From Adineta vaga (Eukaryota > Rotifera): 64,000 nt of DNA. This document shows positions 22,944 through 36,000 of this stretch, piece by piece (position 1 is the first letter of the stretch; each line of letters opens with the position of its first letter). Under the pieces are notes generated by a model. The model worked only from the letters and a program-made list of their open reading frames with translations. It was not told the DNA's origin and did not search any database. The translations under genes and the position numbers were made by a program. The stretch spans positions 5,952,001 to 6,016,000 of the forward strand of contig CP075492.1 in assembly GCA_021613535.1 (NCBI GenBank), written 5' to 3'.

Positions 22944-25900
22944 ATGACGAATATTTCAGCACCTGAACAAGAACCTTTACCACAAAAAACAAATGGATAT
23001 AGTCATACGAATGATCTATCTATTCGACAAAGCGAATCGAATACAATAGATATTCGTTCACGTTATTGGATCTTTTTATTTGATAATTTAAAACGATCGA
23101 TAGAACAGATCTATCAAACATGTGAATCGGATCAAAATATATCTCAATGTCAAGTTCGTTTTTGAGAAAGATTTTCTTCAATGTGTTTTCTTTTCATATG
23201 TTGTATAGGAAGTTGTAGAATATCTATGTCAATGTTATAAAGATTTTGAACGACTTACGAAAAAATATCAATTCGAACAAAGTTTTGTAAAAAGGTGAAA
23301 ATAGAAAAACGAAATATGATTGTACTAATCGTAATTTTGTGATTCTAGACCTATTGAACATTCCAATTCTATTGCTAATGGTAAAATTTTACGAAAAATA
23401 ATCTTTTGTAGAAGTTAGAAATCTTTCTATAGGTGAAATATTTCATTCAAGTAATGTCTTACGTCGTCAAAAACGTTTAAATAACAGTGATGTAAATTTA
23501 AATGTAAATAACAATTCTTTTCATCGTTCATCGAATGATTTTACTAAATTAAAAAGACAAAAATCAAATAAACATCGTCATTTACCTGATAGTTCAAGTT
23601 TACTTTCATTACCTTCACTATTTTCATCGTCTACATTAACGAATGATTCATCCGTGGCATTATTTACCAATGTCAATCAGTCGATGAAACGATTTTTACC
23701 TGAAGAAACAGGTGGTGATACGGATGATGAATCGATTGATATCAATCGATATTATCGTTATCAACAACGAATGAAAGAAGAAAATATGACGTCAGATGAC
23801 GAAGGTGATGATGTTTTATCGAAAAATCATCCTGGAATGATGGATTTTATGGATCGAGTAAGTACATTTCTTAAAGATATATTAGAATACATGTTCGCTT
23901 GTCTGTTTTCAGCAAATTATTGATGCATTTGATCAAGAAGAATCTCTAACTGCCGCATTAGAAGCCGAACAAGAACGAACAATTGCTTCACTAATGGCTG
24001 AACAAGAAGATCTTGAACAGCAATTGAATAATGTCAGTGATGATGATCTCTTACTAGGTGGTGATGATGGATCTGAATTAGAAGAGAGTGAACTATCCGT
24101 AAGTAGAAACTTGATTCTTATCTTTCGATGAATTATTTATCTTATAGACGACAAAAACGTCCAGTTATTTCATGTCTTTACAAGACGATCAAGAAGATAA
24201 AGATTTAAGTCTGATTGATTTCTCACGTGATGAAATGGATTTCAATTGTGATGGAAAATCTCGTACGAAACAACTTCGTCTTCATGAAAAACTCTCATCA
24301 CCTTCACGTTTTCGGTACATCTTTTCTTCTTCTCTATCAAAAATAACAAACAATTCATATTCTTTGTAGACCTTTAAGTGAAACACTTCGCGAAGCAGCT
24401 GAACGTCAAGGTATGTGCATATGAATCTATCTTTTCTATCTTAATCTGCTGCTATTCACTTAGCACGAGCATTAACAAAACGACAAACTTTACGCGATGA
24501 AAAAGCTCGTAAATTACGCGAATTAACACAACGAGTAAAACTTCAATTTTACTTAAACTATGTCATTTCGTTTTCTTCTGATTCAGGTTGATGAAGTTCG
24601 TCAATGGAAAGAAGAACTTATAAAAGCTCGTAAAAGTACCATCGAAATCAAAATGCAACGAGCAGAAGAAAAACGTCAATATTTACTATTACTAAAAGCA
24701 AAAAAAGCCGGTGATGAAGATGTCAAAGGTCAAGAAATTGCGTTTATTAACTGTTTACAACAAGAAAATCGTCGACAAACATTAAAAGAGCGTTATCAAA
24801 AAGAAGAACAATTTAAACAATATCTTGAAGAAGAACGTGTCAAAAAGCATGATGAACATAAACAAAAAGAATTAGCAGCTGAAAATCGACGAAAACAATT
24901 AGAAGCCTTACGACAAACTCGATTGAATGAAATGCAAGAAAAACGAAAAACAAAAGAGAAAATGATTGAACAACATTTAAATGAAAAGCGCAAACAAAAA
25001 CAAACAGCAGCATTTGAAAAACAGAAGTAATTTGAATGTTTCCACAAAGAATTACTGACAATATCATTGTTTATTAAATTTCAGAAGTTTTCAACAGAAA
25101 CGTGCTGAACGTGTTGCACATCTTAAAGAATCAACAGTTGAATTGAAGAAAAAACTGGCATTAAAAGTTTGTTTTTATTTTTCTGATCTATCGTATATAT
25201 ATTCATTTGATTGTAGCAAGAAGAAAGTGCTCGACGACATATTACTCAATTAGAAGAAATTCGCCGAAAAGCAATGGAAATGAGCATATTTCGTGGTCCA
25301 AGTGCCGAAGATCATTATCATATATCTCCAGTTCATAATGATAGTAAAACAACAACATCGGCAACTGGTATTCTCACAACTGAAGATCCTATTACAGCAA
25401 CTCGTAAATGTTGTACATTATGCAATCTTCTGGTTTGTAATCTAATTTTAATGAATGATTTTATCGAATAAATTTATCCTTCTTCTAGTTAGCATCTGAT
25501 CTTCATTTACAAACACATCTACGTGGTACTCGTCATAATCAATTATTATTTGAACGATTTCATCAAAAGAATGAAAATGGAACTAAAAAACCATTCACTC
25601 AGGAAGAAATCGTAAGATGTCAATCTCAATTTGTTTCATATGAATAAGAAATTATTGTTTAGGATGCGTTCAATACGGAATGTATAATAGTTGTAACAAG
25701 TGATGATATCGTTCGACAAGAACTTGCTTATAGTCGAGAAAGAAAACATACAATGAAGAAACGTGCGAAGAAATTACGTCTACGAATCGCTCAACGGTGA
25801 GATCCGTGTTTTTTTCTTGCCGAGAGAAAATATCATTTTGTATGAATTTAGATCGGCAGCATATGAAGCCGAAAATGCTCAACGACCCTATTTAACATCT

Positions 25901-27894
25901 ACGCATAAAGCACGGTAGTTCAAGAGATCAACGTTGAAGTCAAAGTTCACTCATCATTGTTTTATTTTAGGATTCAACGATTTTTAAATGAGTTAGAAAA
26001 ATCATTGAATACCACAGCTAAAAAAGAACCATTGACTACAACGAATTACTTAGCATGTCAACGTATTCTCATGGAATTTGTTAAAATTTTTGATACTCAT
26101 GGTTATGAAAAGGTAAATTCGTTTTTTTTTCTTACAGAAAACTTTGTATAATTGAGTTACTTTTAAGGATTCTCCATTGGAACAACGTGTTTTCTTCAGT
26201 TTAAATGGTTATTCTACATTGAATCGAATGATTGAATTGAGAGCTGAATGTAATAAACCAGCACTGGCACCTGAAAAGTAACTTTTCTTCTAAGCCTATA
26301 TACTCACTTATTGAATAATTTTAGTTTGATTGCTCTAACTGTCTCAGTCTATCGAGCAGCAACACATAATAATCTTGAAAATGCTGTCTATCTTCTCAAT
26401 AGTGGTAAACTTTTAACACTTGTCGAAAGTCTTGTTCGTCACTTAAATGTAAGTAGATAGAGAATGAATGTAGAACTCGATTCAAAACTGAAGGGAATAT
26501 TTTAGGGTTTGAAAAGTGATGATTTAACTACGAATAATGATCAAAGTGAAAGTGAAAAATTAGCACAGATTGATTTAGTAGCGAATTTAGCTGAAACACT
26601 TACTGGATTATTAACAATGTACAATTCAATAGTAAAAGAAATACAAAATCATGAGAATGAAAACAAAGAAGATAAACTAACAATGAATCGTTTAACTGAT
26701 TTGATCAGTTATATGGCTAATATTGGTGTACTCGATCGAATTGCTTCATTCTTTCGTACTGTTCGTGCAGTTATTAATACAACGAAATCACGTATATCTG
26801 ATATGATTATTCATTGTTTAAATCTTTTACAACAAATGGTTGATTTTTCTAAACCAAAGTAAATTGAATCTTATTTTCGGATACGGAGAAAGAGTTTCTA
26901 TTGTTAACTTTAGATCGTATCTTCCTCCATTTGGTCAATCATCGAAAAAATCCACTAATGATTCTGCACAAGTTTTGAGTATAATGAAATCAACAAATTA
27001 TTGTGAAATACTTTCGTTACTCTATGGTATCCTTATTCATGAAACTGATATCAATAATAATCAAACACTTGCAGAGAATAATCAAAATGCAGTTACATTG
27101 CATGATAAAACAATGACAATTGCTGTTAATTCTATGATATTATTGAATTCAGTTGCTGTGTTAGATCTCGATACATTCCAAGTGAGTAATTCTCATTGAG
27201 AGAGTGAATTTTTCATGATGAAAAATATCATTTTAGACAACTCTCGGCGAAGAGACGATCTCTTTGCAACTTCGACATGTTGCTAATTATATTCTTGCCT
27301 ATTGTCATCATCATCAATCGACAACGAATGATAATCTTCTCCATCAAATTATTCTTCTCATCGGTTATTATTGTGTTTTAAATCAGGATAATCAAGTAGA
27401 TCTCTTTTTTTCTTCTAATCGAGAAGAACCATTTCTTTTGTGCTTTTCTTTTTTAGTGTCGTTTAGCGTTTGGTAATCGACCAACTGTCTTACAACAATT
27501 ATCCTGTTTACCATTTCGTTATTTTGTTGAATCAAAATATATGGATAGACTCTTTCCTACATTAATCGCTTGTTCATATGATTGTGATACAACACGAGCT
27601 ATACTTCAGACAGAAATGTCATTGGAATTGATTGCTAATTTTATCGAAGTAATTCATCTTTTTCTTACGAATCTGATCAAATTAATTTTTTTTTGTTTGA
27701 TATAGTCAAAAGTAGTCAATGAAGATGATAGTAAATTGATTATTATTTCAGCATTTCAGATGCGATTTCCACGTGACGAATGGACAAATGCATTGAAATA
27801 TTATCGACCGACATCGAAAATCTCCATGGAAACGTTGAATGATGAAGAAAAAGAGAATGAATCTCATCAAATTAGTATTGAAATAAAATCTTGA
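22944..27894 (+). CDS. SCAPER: SCAPER (S-phase cyclin A-associated protein in the ER) orthologue
   Basis: A long gene of about 20 exons with ~50-60 nt introns. Order of parts: an N-terminal helical domain (SRYWIFLFDNLKRSIEQIYQT, then QEVVEYLCQCYKDFERL) as in SCAPER; a disordered acidic stretch; a long charged coiled coil (24430-25250) with RQTLRDEKARKLRELTQRV and EIAFINCLQQENRR; a single C2H2 zinc finger (CCTLCNLL ... HLQTHLRGTRH) split by an intron at 25434-25490; and a C-terminal helical repeat region that includes HVANYILAYC and LPFRYFVESKYMDRLFP. Human SCAPER (~1400 residues) binds cyclin A/CDK2 in the cytoplasm and is tied to cilia. This one is somewhat shorter. The stop is at 27892-27894, with an AATAAA signal at 27988. 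Confidence 0.9.
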
Positions 27895-30093
27895 AAGAAA
27901 AGTTTCCTTATTCAAATCTCATTTATATTTATATTTTCTTGTTCATTTGTGTGTGTCTTTCACGTTCTTTTTCTCGATTGAACATTGAATAAAAACAGCA
28001 TTATTTAATCTATCACGATTTTATACACATACACACACGATATGGATTATTTCAATAAGAATCAATTTCTAAATAATTTTTCGATAATAAAGTATGATAT
28101 TAAAGTAATCATTATGTGAACGTATTCTATTGAGAAAAAATGTAGTTCCTATTCATATTCCTCCAGAGACTCATCTGGAAAGAAAAAAACCACAAGAATT
28201 GTAGTACTAGTGACTTTATTCATCCAGTACCATTAAGAAAGGTGTAGGTAGAGCAACACAAAATGAAACCGAAACAGAGATGTTCTCCTGGAACTATCTA
28301 TTCAGGACGATCTTTAATTCGTGGAAGCCCATCTCACAGAAGGAACAATAAGGGTGCGAGTGAACTGCAGTAGATGTCTTTAAAATCGATCCTACACATG
28401 AACAATCTGCTACTCTCTGTCGTCATTTTTCAACAGTTAATACTGTCAATTAATTTGCCTCAAAGTGCAATATAATTTTCTCGAAAATACCAGAAACCGA
28501 AATGGTACTATAATCACCTTTTATTCCCTTTTCTGAAAGAAAGGGTTATAAGCACGTTAAATATTAAATAGAGCCGTTAAAATGCTTAAAGTTTGTGCGT
28601 TTGTTCAAGCCAATCAGATTGCAGCATTTTATAACTCAATAAAAACTTAACGATGGTCATCCGAAAATGATGGATCAAAGTTAATCGGGGTCGAGGAACT
28701 CAAATTTGAAGTAACTTCTTTTTGATTCACTGTGCTTGAGCGATTTTGTTGTGTTCTGTCTGAAAAAAACACGTTTACGTAACTTTTTGTTTCAAATCTG
28801 AATCAGAGGTAATATATTGGATAATGCTCATGGTTGGAATATTTGTCTTTAGAACTATTTAGTAATTCTGATTTTGACGGTCACGATTGATATTAGTTGT
28901 ATCATGGAAACCATACATCAAAGAATTTGAAGATGCGGTATGAACCTGATATCGGTTTTAATTAAATGTTTTCGTACTATTGACAACTATAAGTCGGATT
29001 TTTCAATAGAATTTTAACAGAAATATTTGAATAAATATGAGGAACCTGATCCCAATCCTACTGCTCAATGTTTGAAAGCCTCAGTCATATAGGTAACAGT
29101 GCAAATATATGAAAAAATATGCTTGATCAATACGATAGATTCTTTGCGACTCATGGAATAGTACCTTCACGTTGGGGTTTTTCCCTGATACCGTATTAAG
29201 ACAAATTTATTGCTTTTTTAGAGAGAAAATGAAAATAGGTTCATTTCTTCGATTGGAAACTAAGTAACAAGTGAACGATATTGTGAAGTGATGTATAAAG
29301 ATGGCTGGCCGTGTGCTGCTGCCAACCGGAGGGAGGTCGACGAACGCTTAGACGTTAGTTTCGCTGTCATGTGGGTAAAATGAGTAAGAATAAAATACTT
29401 TTTCGAGTCGTATTCAAGTAATTTAGTTCATGAACCGAGCAAAACCTTACCTTATCCTAAGCATATTCAGAGGCCTGATCAGACGATGTCCTTAGAGGTT
29501 CATTAGTAATTGCAATGCGTTACTTATTGTTATTATTGAGAAACTGAAAATCACTTGTTGTTAAGCATAAAAGAAAACATTTTGACTATGAATTCTTTGA
29601 AGAAATGTTTTTTGAGTAGAAGTTCTAGCGATGTTTGCATCATGTTGCTTCTCATTCAAAGTATTTGGAAATCTGGAGCTTAATTACAATTCTCTTCGAA
29701 AAGGGCAGCGAATCCCAACAATGAGCACTGTTTATTCCTTAAATACATCATCATTCTTTCTCGTTTCTCCAAAAGCTCTGACAAAACCCAGATACTAAGC
29801 TGTTTATCCTATATCCCGCCATACTCCAGTGGCATAAATATGCGATCATACAATATTCAAAATGAAACCAATTCGATAAAAAAACGGTAATCTCGTTTAT
29901 CTTCACAAGAACGGTGTTACTCAATTGGTTAATTCCTAAATCGAAGCACTAAAAAAACACATCCAACTGAGATTTGATGAATTCCTGCAAATTCAACTTT
30001 TCCATTTTTATTATTCACCTTCAAACCAAAATTTCAAACTACGAGCGTTTCTGCTCATCACAGCAAACAAGTCTTTGGGAGCATATATGATTG
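27895..30093. other. Non-coding region between SCAPER and the ART-LRR gene
   Basis: The first 100 nt is the SCAPER 3' UTR with AATAAA at 27988-27993. From about 28150 to 29990 the texture changes: fewer homopolymer runs, slightly higher GC, and no open frame of useful length. It reads like a decayed insertion, but I find no terminal repeats, tRNA shape or recognisable transposase fragment. Confidence 0.4.
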
Positions 30094-33000
30094 TTAAAAC
30101 AATACCGAAGTATACATCAAAACCCAACGCGGACCTAAAACGAAAAATATCATCCCAGAACGATCGATCAAAACTGAACTGCAACTCTCGCAATCACATA
30201 CCTTTTCTATACCAAACACTTCAACCAGATGCTGACAACCCAACCATGATATCTGGTTCATCAACATCCCAAGATGAGTTAGTGTCTACATGATGACAAT
30301 AGAAGAATAGACGACGGAGAATAAAAGAGAATAAGACGCATTCATTCACTCACTTCACTTCCTCCAAGTGCAACTGCAAGATGTTGAGCACCCGCATCGG
30401 TGATCTGGTTAAACGAAAAATCCAGATGACTCAGCGTCTACACGATCAGAAAGAGCGAATGAATGAAGGATTGAAAACGAGAAGTAAACGCATAAGTCCG
30501 CTCACTTTGCTCTCTCGAAGTGCATCTCCCAGATATCGAGCGCCTGCATCTGATATCCGGTTCCCACACAAATACAATTCAGAGAGTGTCTGCATGAGGT
30601 GACCAAGAACGTGAATGAAGGAGAATAAACGAGCACTAAATGCATCTGTTCACTCACTTTACTTCCTCGAAGCGCATCTGCCAAATGCACAACCCCAGCA
30701 TCTGAGATCTGGTTGTACGACAAATTCAACTGAACGAGTGTCTACACAAGGCGACAAAAACTAGATGTGAAGCAGGATGACCGAAGACATGATGGATTAG
30801 CCCACTCACTTTGCTACCTCGAAGTGCATCCGCCAAAACTCGAGCACCTATGTCTGACATATAGTTATACGACAAACTCAATTGAGTGAGCGTCTGCATG
30901 AAGTGCGAAAAAACGTGGATAAAGAAAAAAAAAGGAGAAAACGTTGCATTCTTCTACTAACTTTGCTTCCTTGCAGTGCATCAGCCAGATGTCGAGCACC
31001 TACACATGAGATTTGATTATACGACAAATACACTTGAACGAGTCTCTGCATAAAACGAGGGTGAGTGGATATGAATCAGATCAAAAAGAAACCGGACGCA
31101 TTCTTTCACTCACTGTGCTTCCTCCTACTACAATTGCCAGATGTTGAGCACCTAAATCAGAGATTTTGTTAGAGGACAAATCCATGTGAGTGAGTGTCTG
31201 CATGAGGCAACAAAGAACGTCAATAAAGGAGGATAAAAGAGAAGCAAATGCACTCGCGCACTCACTTTGTTTTCTCGAAGTCCATCTGTAAGATATTGTA
31301 CACCTGCATCTGAGATTTGGTTGCCGGACAAATCCAATACAATGAGTGTCTACATAAGGCGCGAATGAACCGCAAAGAACGTAACGTTACAGAAGCAGCA
31401 GCACTCTTTCACTAACTTCGCTTTCTCGAAGTACACATGCCAGATGTTGAGCACCTGCATATGAGATCTGGTTGCCTGCCAAAAATAATCCTGTGAGTGT
31501 CTGCATTAGGCGAGAAAGAGTACATATGTAGCAGATTCTAACAAAAACCAGATGCACTCGTTCACTCACCTTGCTTCCGCGAAGTGCATCTGCCAGATGT
31601 TGAGCACCTGCATCGGACACCTGGTTACACGACAAACCCAATTGAGTGAGTGTCTGCATGAGGCGAGAGAGAAGGCGAATAAGGTAGAATGAAAAAGAAG
31701 CAGATGTATTAATCTGCTCACTTTGCTCCCTCGAAGTGCATCAGCCAAATGTCGAGCACCTGCATGTGTGATCCGGTTTGATGACATATTCAATTGAGTA
31801 AGTGTCTGCATGAGGTGAGCAACAATATGAATAAAAAAGAATAAAATAAAAGCAGATACATTCGTCTACTCACTTTGTTTCCTCTGAAGGCATCAGCCAG
31901 ATATTGTGTACCTCCATCTGATATCTGGTTGCAGGACAAATCCAATACACTGAGTTTCTACATGAGGCGAGAATGAACCAAAATGCAACGTAAAGAGAAG
32001 AAACAGATCTACACTGTAAGAAATTTACGGAGAATAATAAACACTTTAAAAGCGCTCATTAATTTCATGAACGATTCCATATATCCATTTTTCGTTAGAA
32101 ACCCTTTCATATACCTTTTTCGCCAATCAACCCTCCAGAGAGTATGTTATACGTTGCACTTTCATAAACCCTTGGGGTATATGTCTGGTAATATATCCTT
32201 GACTGGTTGATTAATTTCATAAACCCTACCAAAAAGCGTTTATTAACATACCCTATAACAAAAATAGTAGATTAAAAAACGCTCTATTGAAGGGTTTATG
32301 AAATCAATCAACCGTTAAAGGATATATTACCATACATATACTCCAAGGGTTTATGAAAGAGCCACGTATGACTTACCATTTACAGGGTTACCGAGCTAAA
32401 AGGGTATATGAGAGGGTTCCTAAGAAAAAATGGATATATGTAATCATTTATAAAACTATTCAACGCTTTTAGACGGTTTATTATGCTCCCCAAATTTTAT
32501 AGTGTACTCTTTCACTAACTTTGCTTTCTCGAAGTACACATGCCAGATGTCGAGCACCGGTATCTGTGATCTGGTTGCCTGACAAAAACAATCCTGTGAG
32601 TGTCTGCATGAGCCGAGAAAGAGTGCATATGTAGCAAATTCCAACAGAGACCAAATGCACACTTTCACTCACCTTGCTGCCTTCAAGCGCATCCGCCAGA
32701 TGTTGAGCACCTGCATCGGACACCTGGTTACACGACAAACCTAATTGAGTGAGTGTCTGCATGGGCGCAAGAGAAGGTGAATAAGTTAGAATAAAAAGAA
32801 GCAGATGTATTAATCTACTGACTTTGTTTCCTCGAAGTGCATCAGCCAAATGTCGAGCACCTGCATCCGTGAGCCGGTTCGATGACATGTTCAGTTGAGT
32901 GAGCGTCTGCATGAAATGAGCAAAAATGTGAATAAAGGAGAATAATAGAGAAGCAGATGTATTCGTTCACCCACCTTGCTTCCGCGAAGTGCATCTGCCA

Positions 33001-36000
33001 GATGCTGAGCACCTGCATATGAGATCTGGTTACCTGCCAAAAACAATCCTGTGAGTGTCTGCATAAGGCGAGAAAGAGTACATATGTAACAGATTCCAAC
33101 AAAGACCAAATGCGCTCTTTCACTCACCTTGCTTCCACGAAGTACATCCGCTAGATGTTGTGCACCTGCATCTGAGATCTGGTTGCCGGACAAATCCAAT
33201 CCAATTAGTGTCTACATACGGCGCGAATGAACCGGAAAAAACGTAACGATAAAGAAGCAGCAGCACTGTTTCACTTACTTTGCTTTCGCGAAGTGCATCT
33301 GCCAGATGTTGAGCACCTGCATCGGACACCTGGTTACACGACAAACTCAACTGAGTGAGTGTCTGCATGGGGCGAGAGAGAAGGCGAATAAGGTAGAATA
33401 ATAAAGAAGCCGAGGCATTAATCTTCTAACTTTGCTCCCTCGAAGTGCATCAGCCAAATATCGAGCACCTGCATGTGTGATCCGGTTTGATGACATATTC
33501 AGTTGAGTGAGTGTCTGCATGAGGTGAGCAACAATGTAAATTAAGAAGAATAATAGAAAAGGAGATGCATTCGTTCACTCACTTTGCTTCCGCGAAGTGC
33601 ATCTGCCAGATGTTGTGCACCTGTGTCTGAGATCTGGTTGCCGGACAAATCCAATAGAATGAGTGTCTACAAGAGACGATAATGAACCGGAATGAAACAG
33701 ATAGAGGAAGGAGGAGATACACTCGTTCACCCACCTTGCTTCCGTGAAGTGCATCTGCCAGATGCTGAGCACCTGCATATGAGATCTGGTTGCCTGCCAA
33801 AAACAATCCTGTGAGTGTCTGCATAAGGCGAGAAAGAGTACATATGTAACAGATTCCAACAAAGACCAAATGCGCTCTTTCACTCACCTTGCTTCCACGA
33901 AGTACATCCGCTAGATGTTGCGCACCTGTGTCTGAGATCTGGTTCCCGGACAAAACCAATATAGTGAGTGTCTACATGATGCGAGAATGAACCCGAATGT
34001 AACAGATAGAGAAAGGAGGAGATGCACTGTTTCACTCACTTTACTTTCTTGTAGTGCATCTGCCAGATGTTGAGCACCTGCATATGAGATCTGGTTACCT
34101 GCCAAAAATAATGCTGTGAGTGTCTGCATTAGGCGAGAAAGAGTGCATATGTAGCAGATTCTAACAAAAACCAGATGCACTCGTTCACTCACCTTGCTTC
34201 CGCGAAGTGCATCTGCCAGATGTTGAGCACCTGCATCGGACACCTGGTTACACGACACACCCAATTGAGTGAGTGTCTGCATGGTGCGAGAGAGAAGGTG
34301 AATAAGGTAGTATAAAAAAGAAGCAGATGTATTAATCTACTGACTTTGTTTCCTCGAAGTGCATCAGCCAAATGTCGAGCACCTGCATGTGTGATCCGGT
34401 TCGATGACATATTCAGTTGAGTGAGTGTCTGCATGAGGTGAGCAACAATGTAAATTAAGAAGAATACTAGAAAAAGAGATGCATTCGTTCACTCACTTTG
34501 CTTCCGCGAAGTACATCTGCCAGATGTTGTGCACCTGTGTCTGAGATCTGGTTGCCCGACAAATCCAATATAGTGAGTGTCTACATGAGGTGAGGAAGAA
34601 TGTGAATAAAGAATAATAATAGAGAAGCAGATGTATTCGTTCACACACTTTGCTTCCGCGAAGTGCATCTGCCAAATATCGTGCACCTGTGTCTGAGATC
34701 TGGTTTCCGGACAAATCCAATATAGTGAGTGTCTGTAGGAGGCGAGAATGAACCGGAATGTAACAGATAGAGAAAGGAGGAGCGGCACTCTTTCGCTCAC
34801 TTTACTTTCTTGTAGTGCATCTGCCAGATGTTCAGCACCTGTGTCAGTGACCTGGCTACACGACAACAACAAATGCGTAATTGTCTGCATGAGGCGAAAA
34901 AGGCAACGGATGAATTAGAGGGAAAGAGAAGCAGATGTATTCGTTCACTCACTTTGCTTCCGCGAAGTGCATCTGCCAGATGTTTTGCACCTGCATCGGA
35001 GATTTGGTTGCCGGACAAATTCAATTCAGTGATTGTCTGGAGGAGGCGAAAAGGAAGTAAGGATAGTGAAAGCCGATTAGGTGCATTCCTTCACTCACTT
35101 TACTCCCTCGAAGTGCATCAGCTAGGTGTTGAGCACCTGCATCTGAGATCTTGTTCGCCCACAAATACAATAGAGTGAGAGTCTGCATCAGGCGACAAAG
35201 ATGATAGATGAAGGGCAATAATGGAGATCGTTTAGTCTACTCACTTTGTTTTCGCGAAGTGCATCTGCCAGTTGTTGAGCACCTGCATCTGAGATCTGGT
35301 TCTCCGACAAATCCAACTGAGTGAGAGTCTGCATCAGGAGACAAAGAGGATACATGCAGAGCAATAATGGAGATAGTTTAGTTTAGTTTACTCACTTTGC
35401 TTCCTCGAAGTACATCTGCCAGATGTTGGGCACCTTTCAAACTGATATTGTTGGAGGCAAGTTTAAGCGTAGTGAATTTCTAAGAAAATATAAGAAAGGT
35501 TCGTTAGGGTGTAGGAGACTTTTTGAGAATCCGTTAGAACTACCTGTCTAGTGTGTAATAGATTGGCAAGGCGTACAGCCCCTTCATGTGTTATTTTGTT
35601 GTTAGTGAGATCGATTTCGACTAAATTCTAGTCAATTGAAAGTAGACAGATAAAAGTTTTTAGGATTCTTAGATGTTCATACCTGATTATCGCGCAGAGC
35701 CGTTGCTATGTATGTTACTCCGTCGTCTGTGATGTGATTATCTTGGAGTCTCAAATGAGTGCATTGGGTCTGTAAGAGTTCGGTTTTGATAACAGTTGGT
35801 AGGTCGTCATCAGTTAAGTGCTGTTTGGAAAAGTCGACAATTTTTTGTGAAGAAAGTTGGGGCAATGATGGTAGCAGTGGCACTTCCGGTTCGATTTCCT
35901 TGAGCTGGATGATGTGAAAAGTGGGCCCAGCTTTCAATGAAGATACGACTTCGAAGTATCGACCTGGTAAAAGTAACACTTCGTTTTCGGTTTCATAAAA

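Larger units (their letters stand above)
30202..35627 (-). repeat. Tandem array of 33 LRR exon-intron units (~152 bp period)
   Basis: Exon starts are spaced 150-153 bp apart almost without exception (146-151 at the 5' end of the gene), so introns are about 68 nt. Intron sequences are also alike. One larger gap (31874 to 32520) is explained by the inserted element. Exons fall into families by residues 5-12 of the repeat: LGLSCNQV (A), LNMSSNRI (B), LFLAGNQI (C) and LDLSGNQI (D), plus single divergent types at both ends. Confidence 0.92.

Noticed and set aside
29281-29400. GC-richer segment that might be a structured RNA
   Set aside because: No convincing stem pairing or tRNA-type boxes could be traced by eye.
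31387-35218. Many 70-140-codon minus-strand frames across the LRR array as separate small genes
   Set aside because: They are read-through of 84-nt exons into introns; every unit has proper donor and acceptor sites giving a continuous frame.
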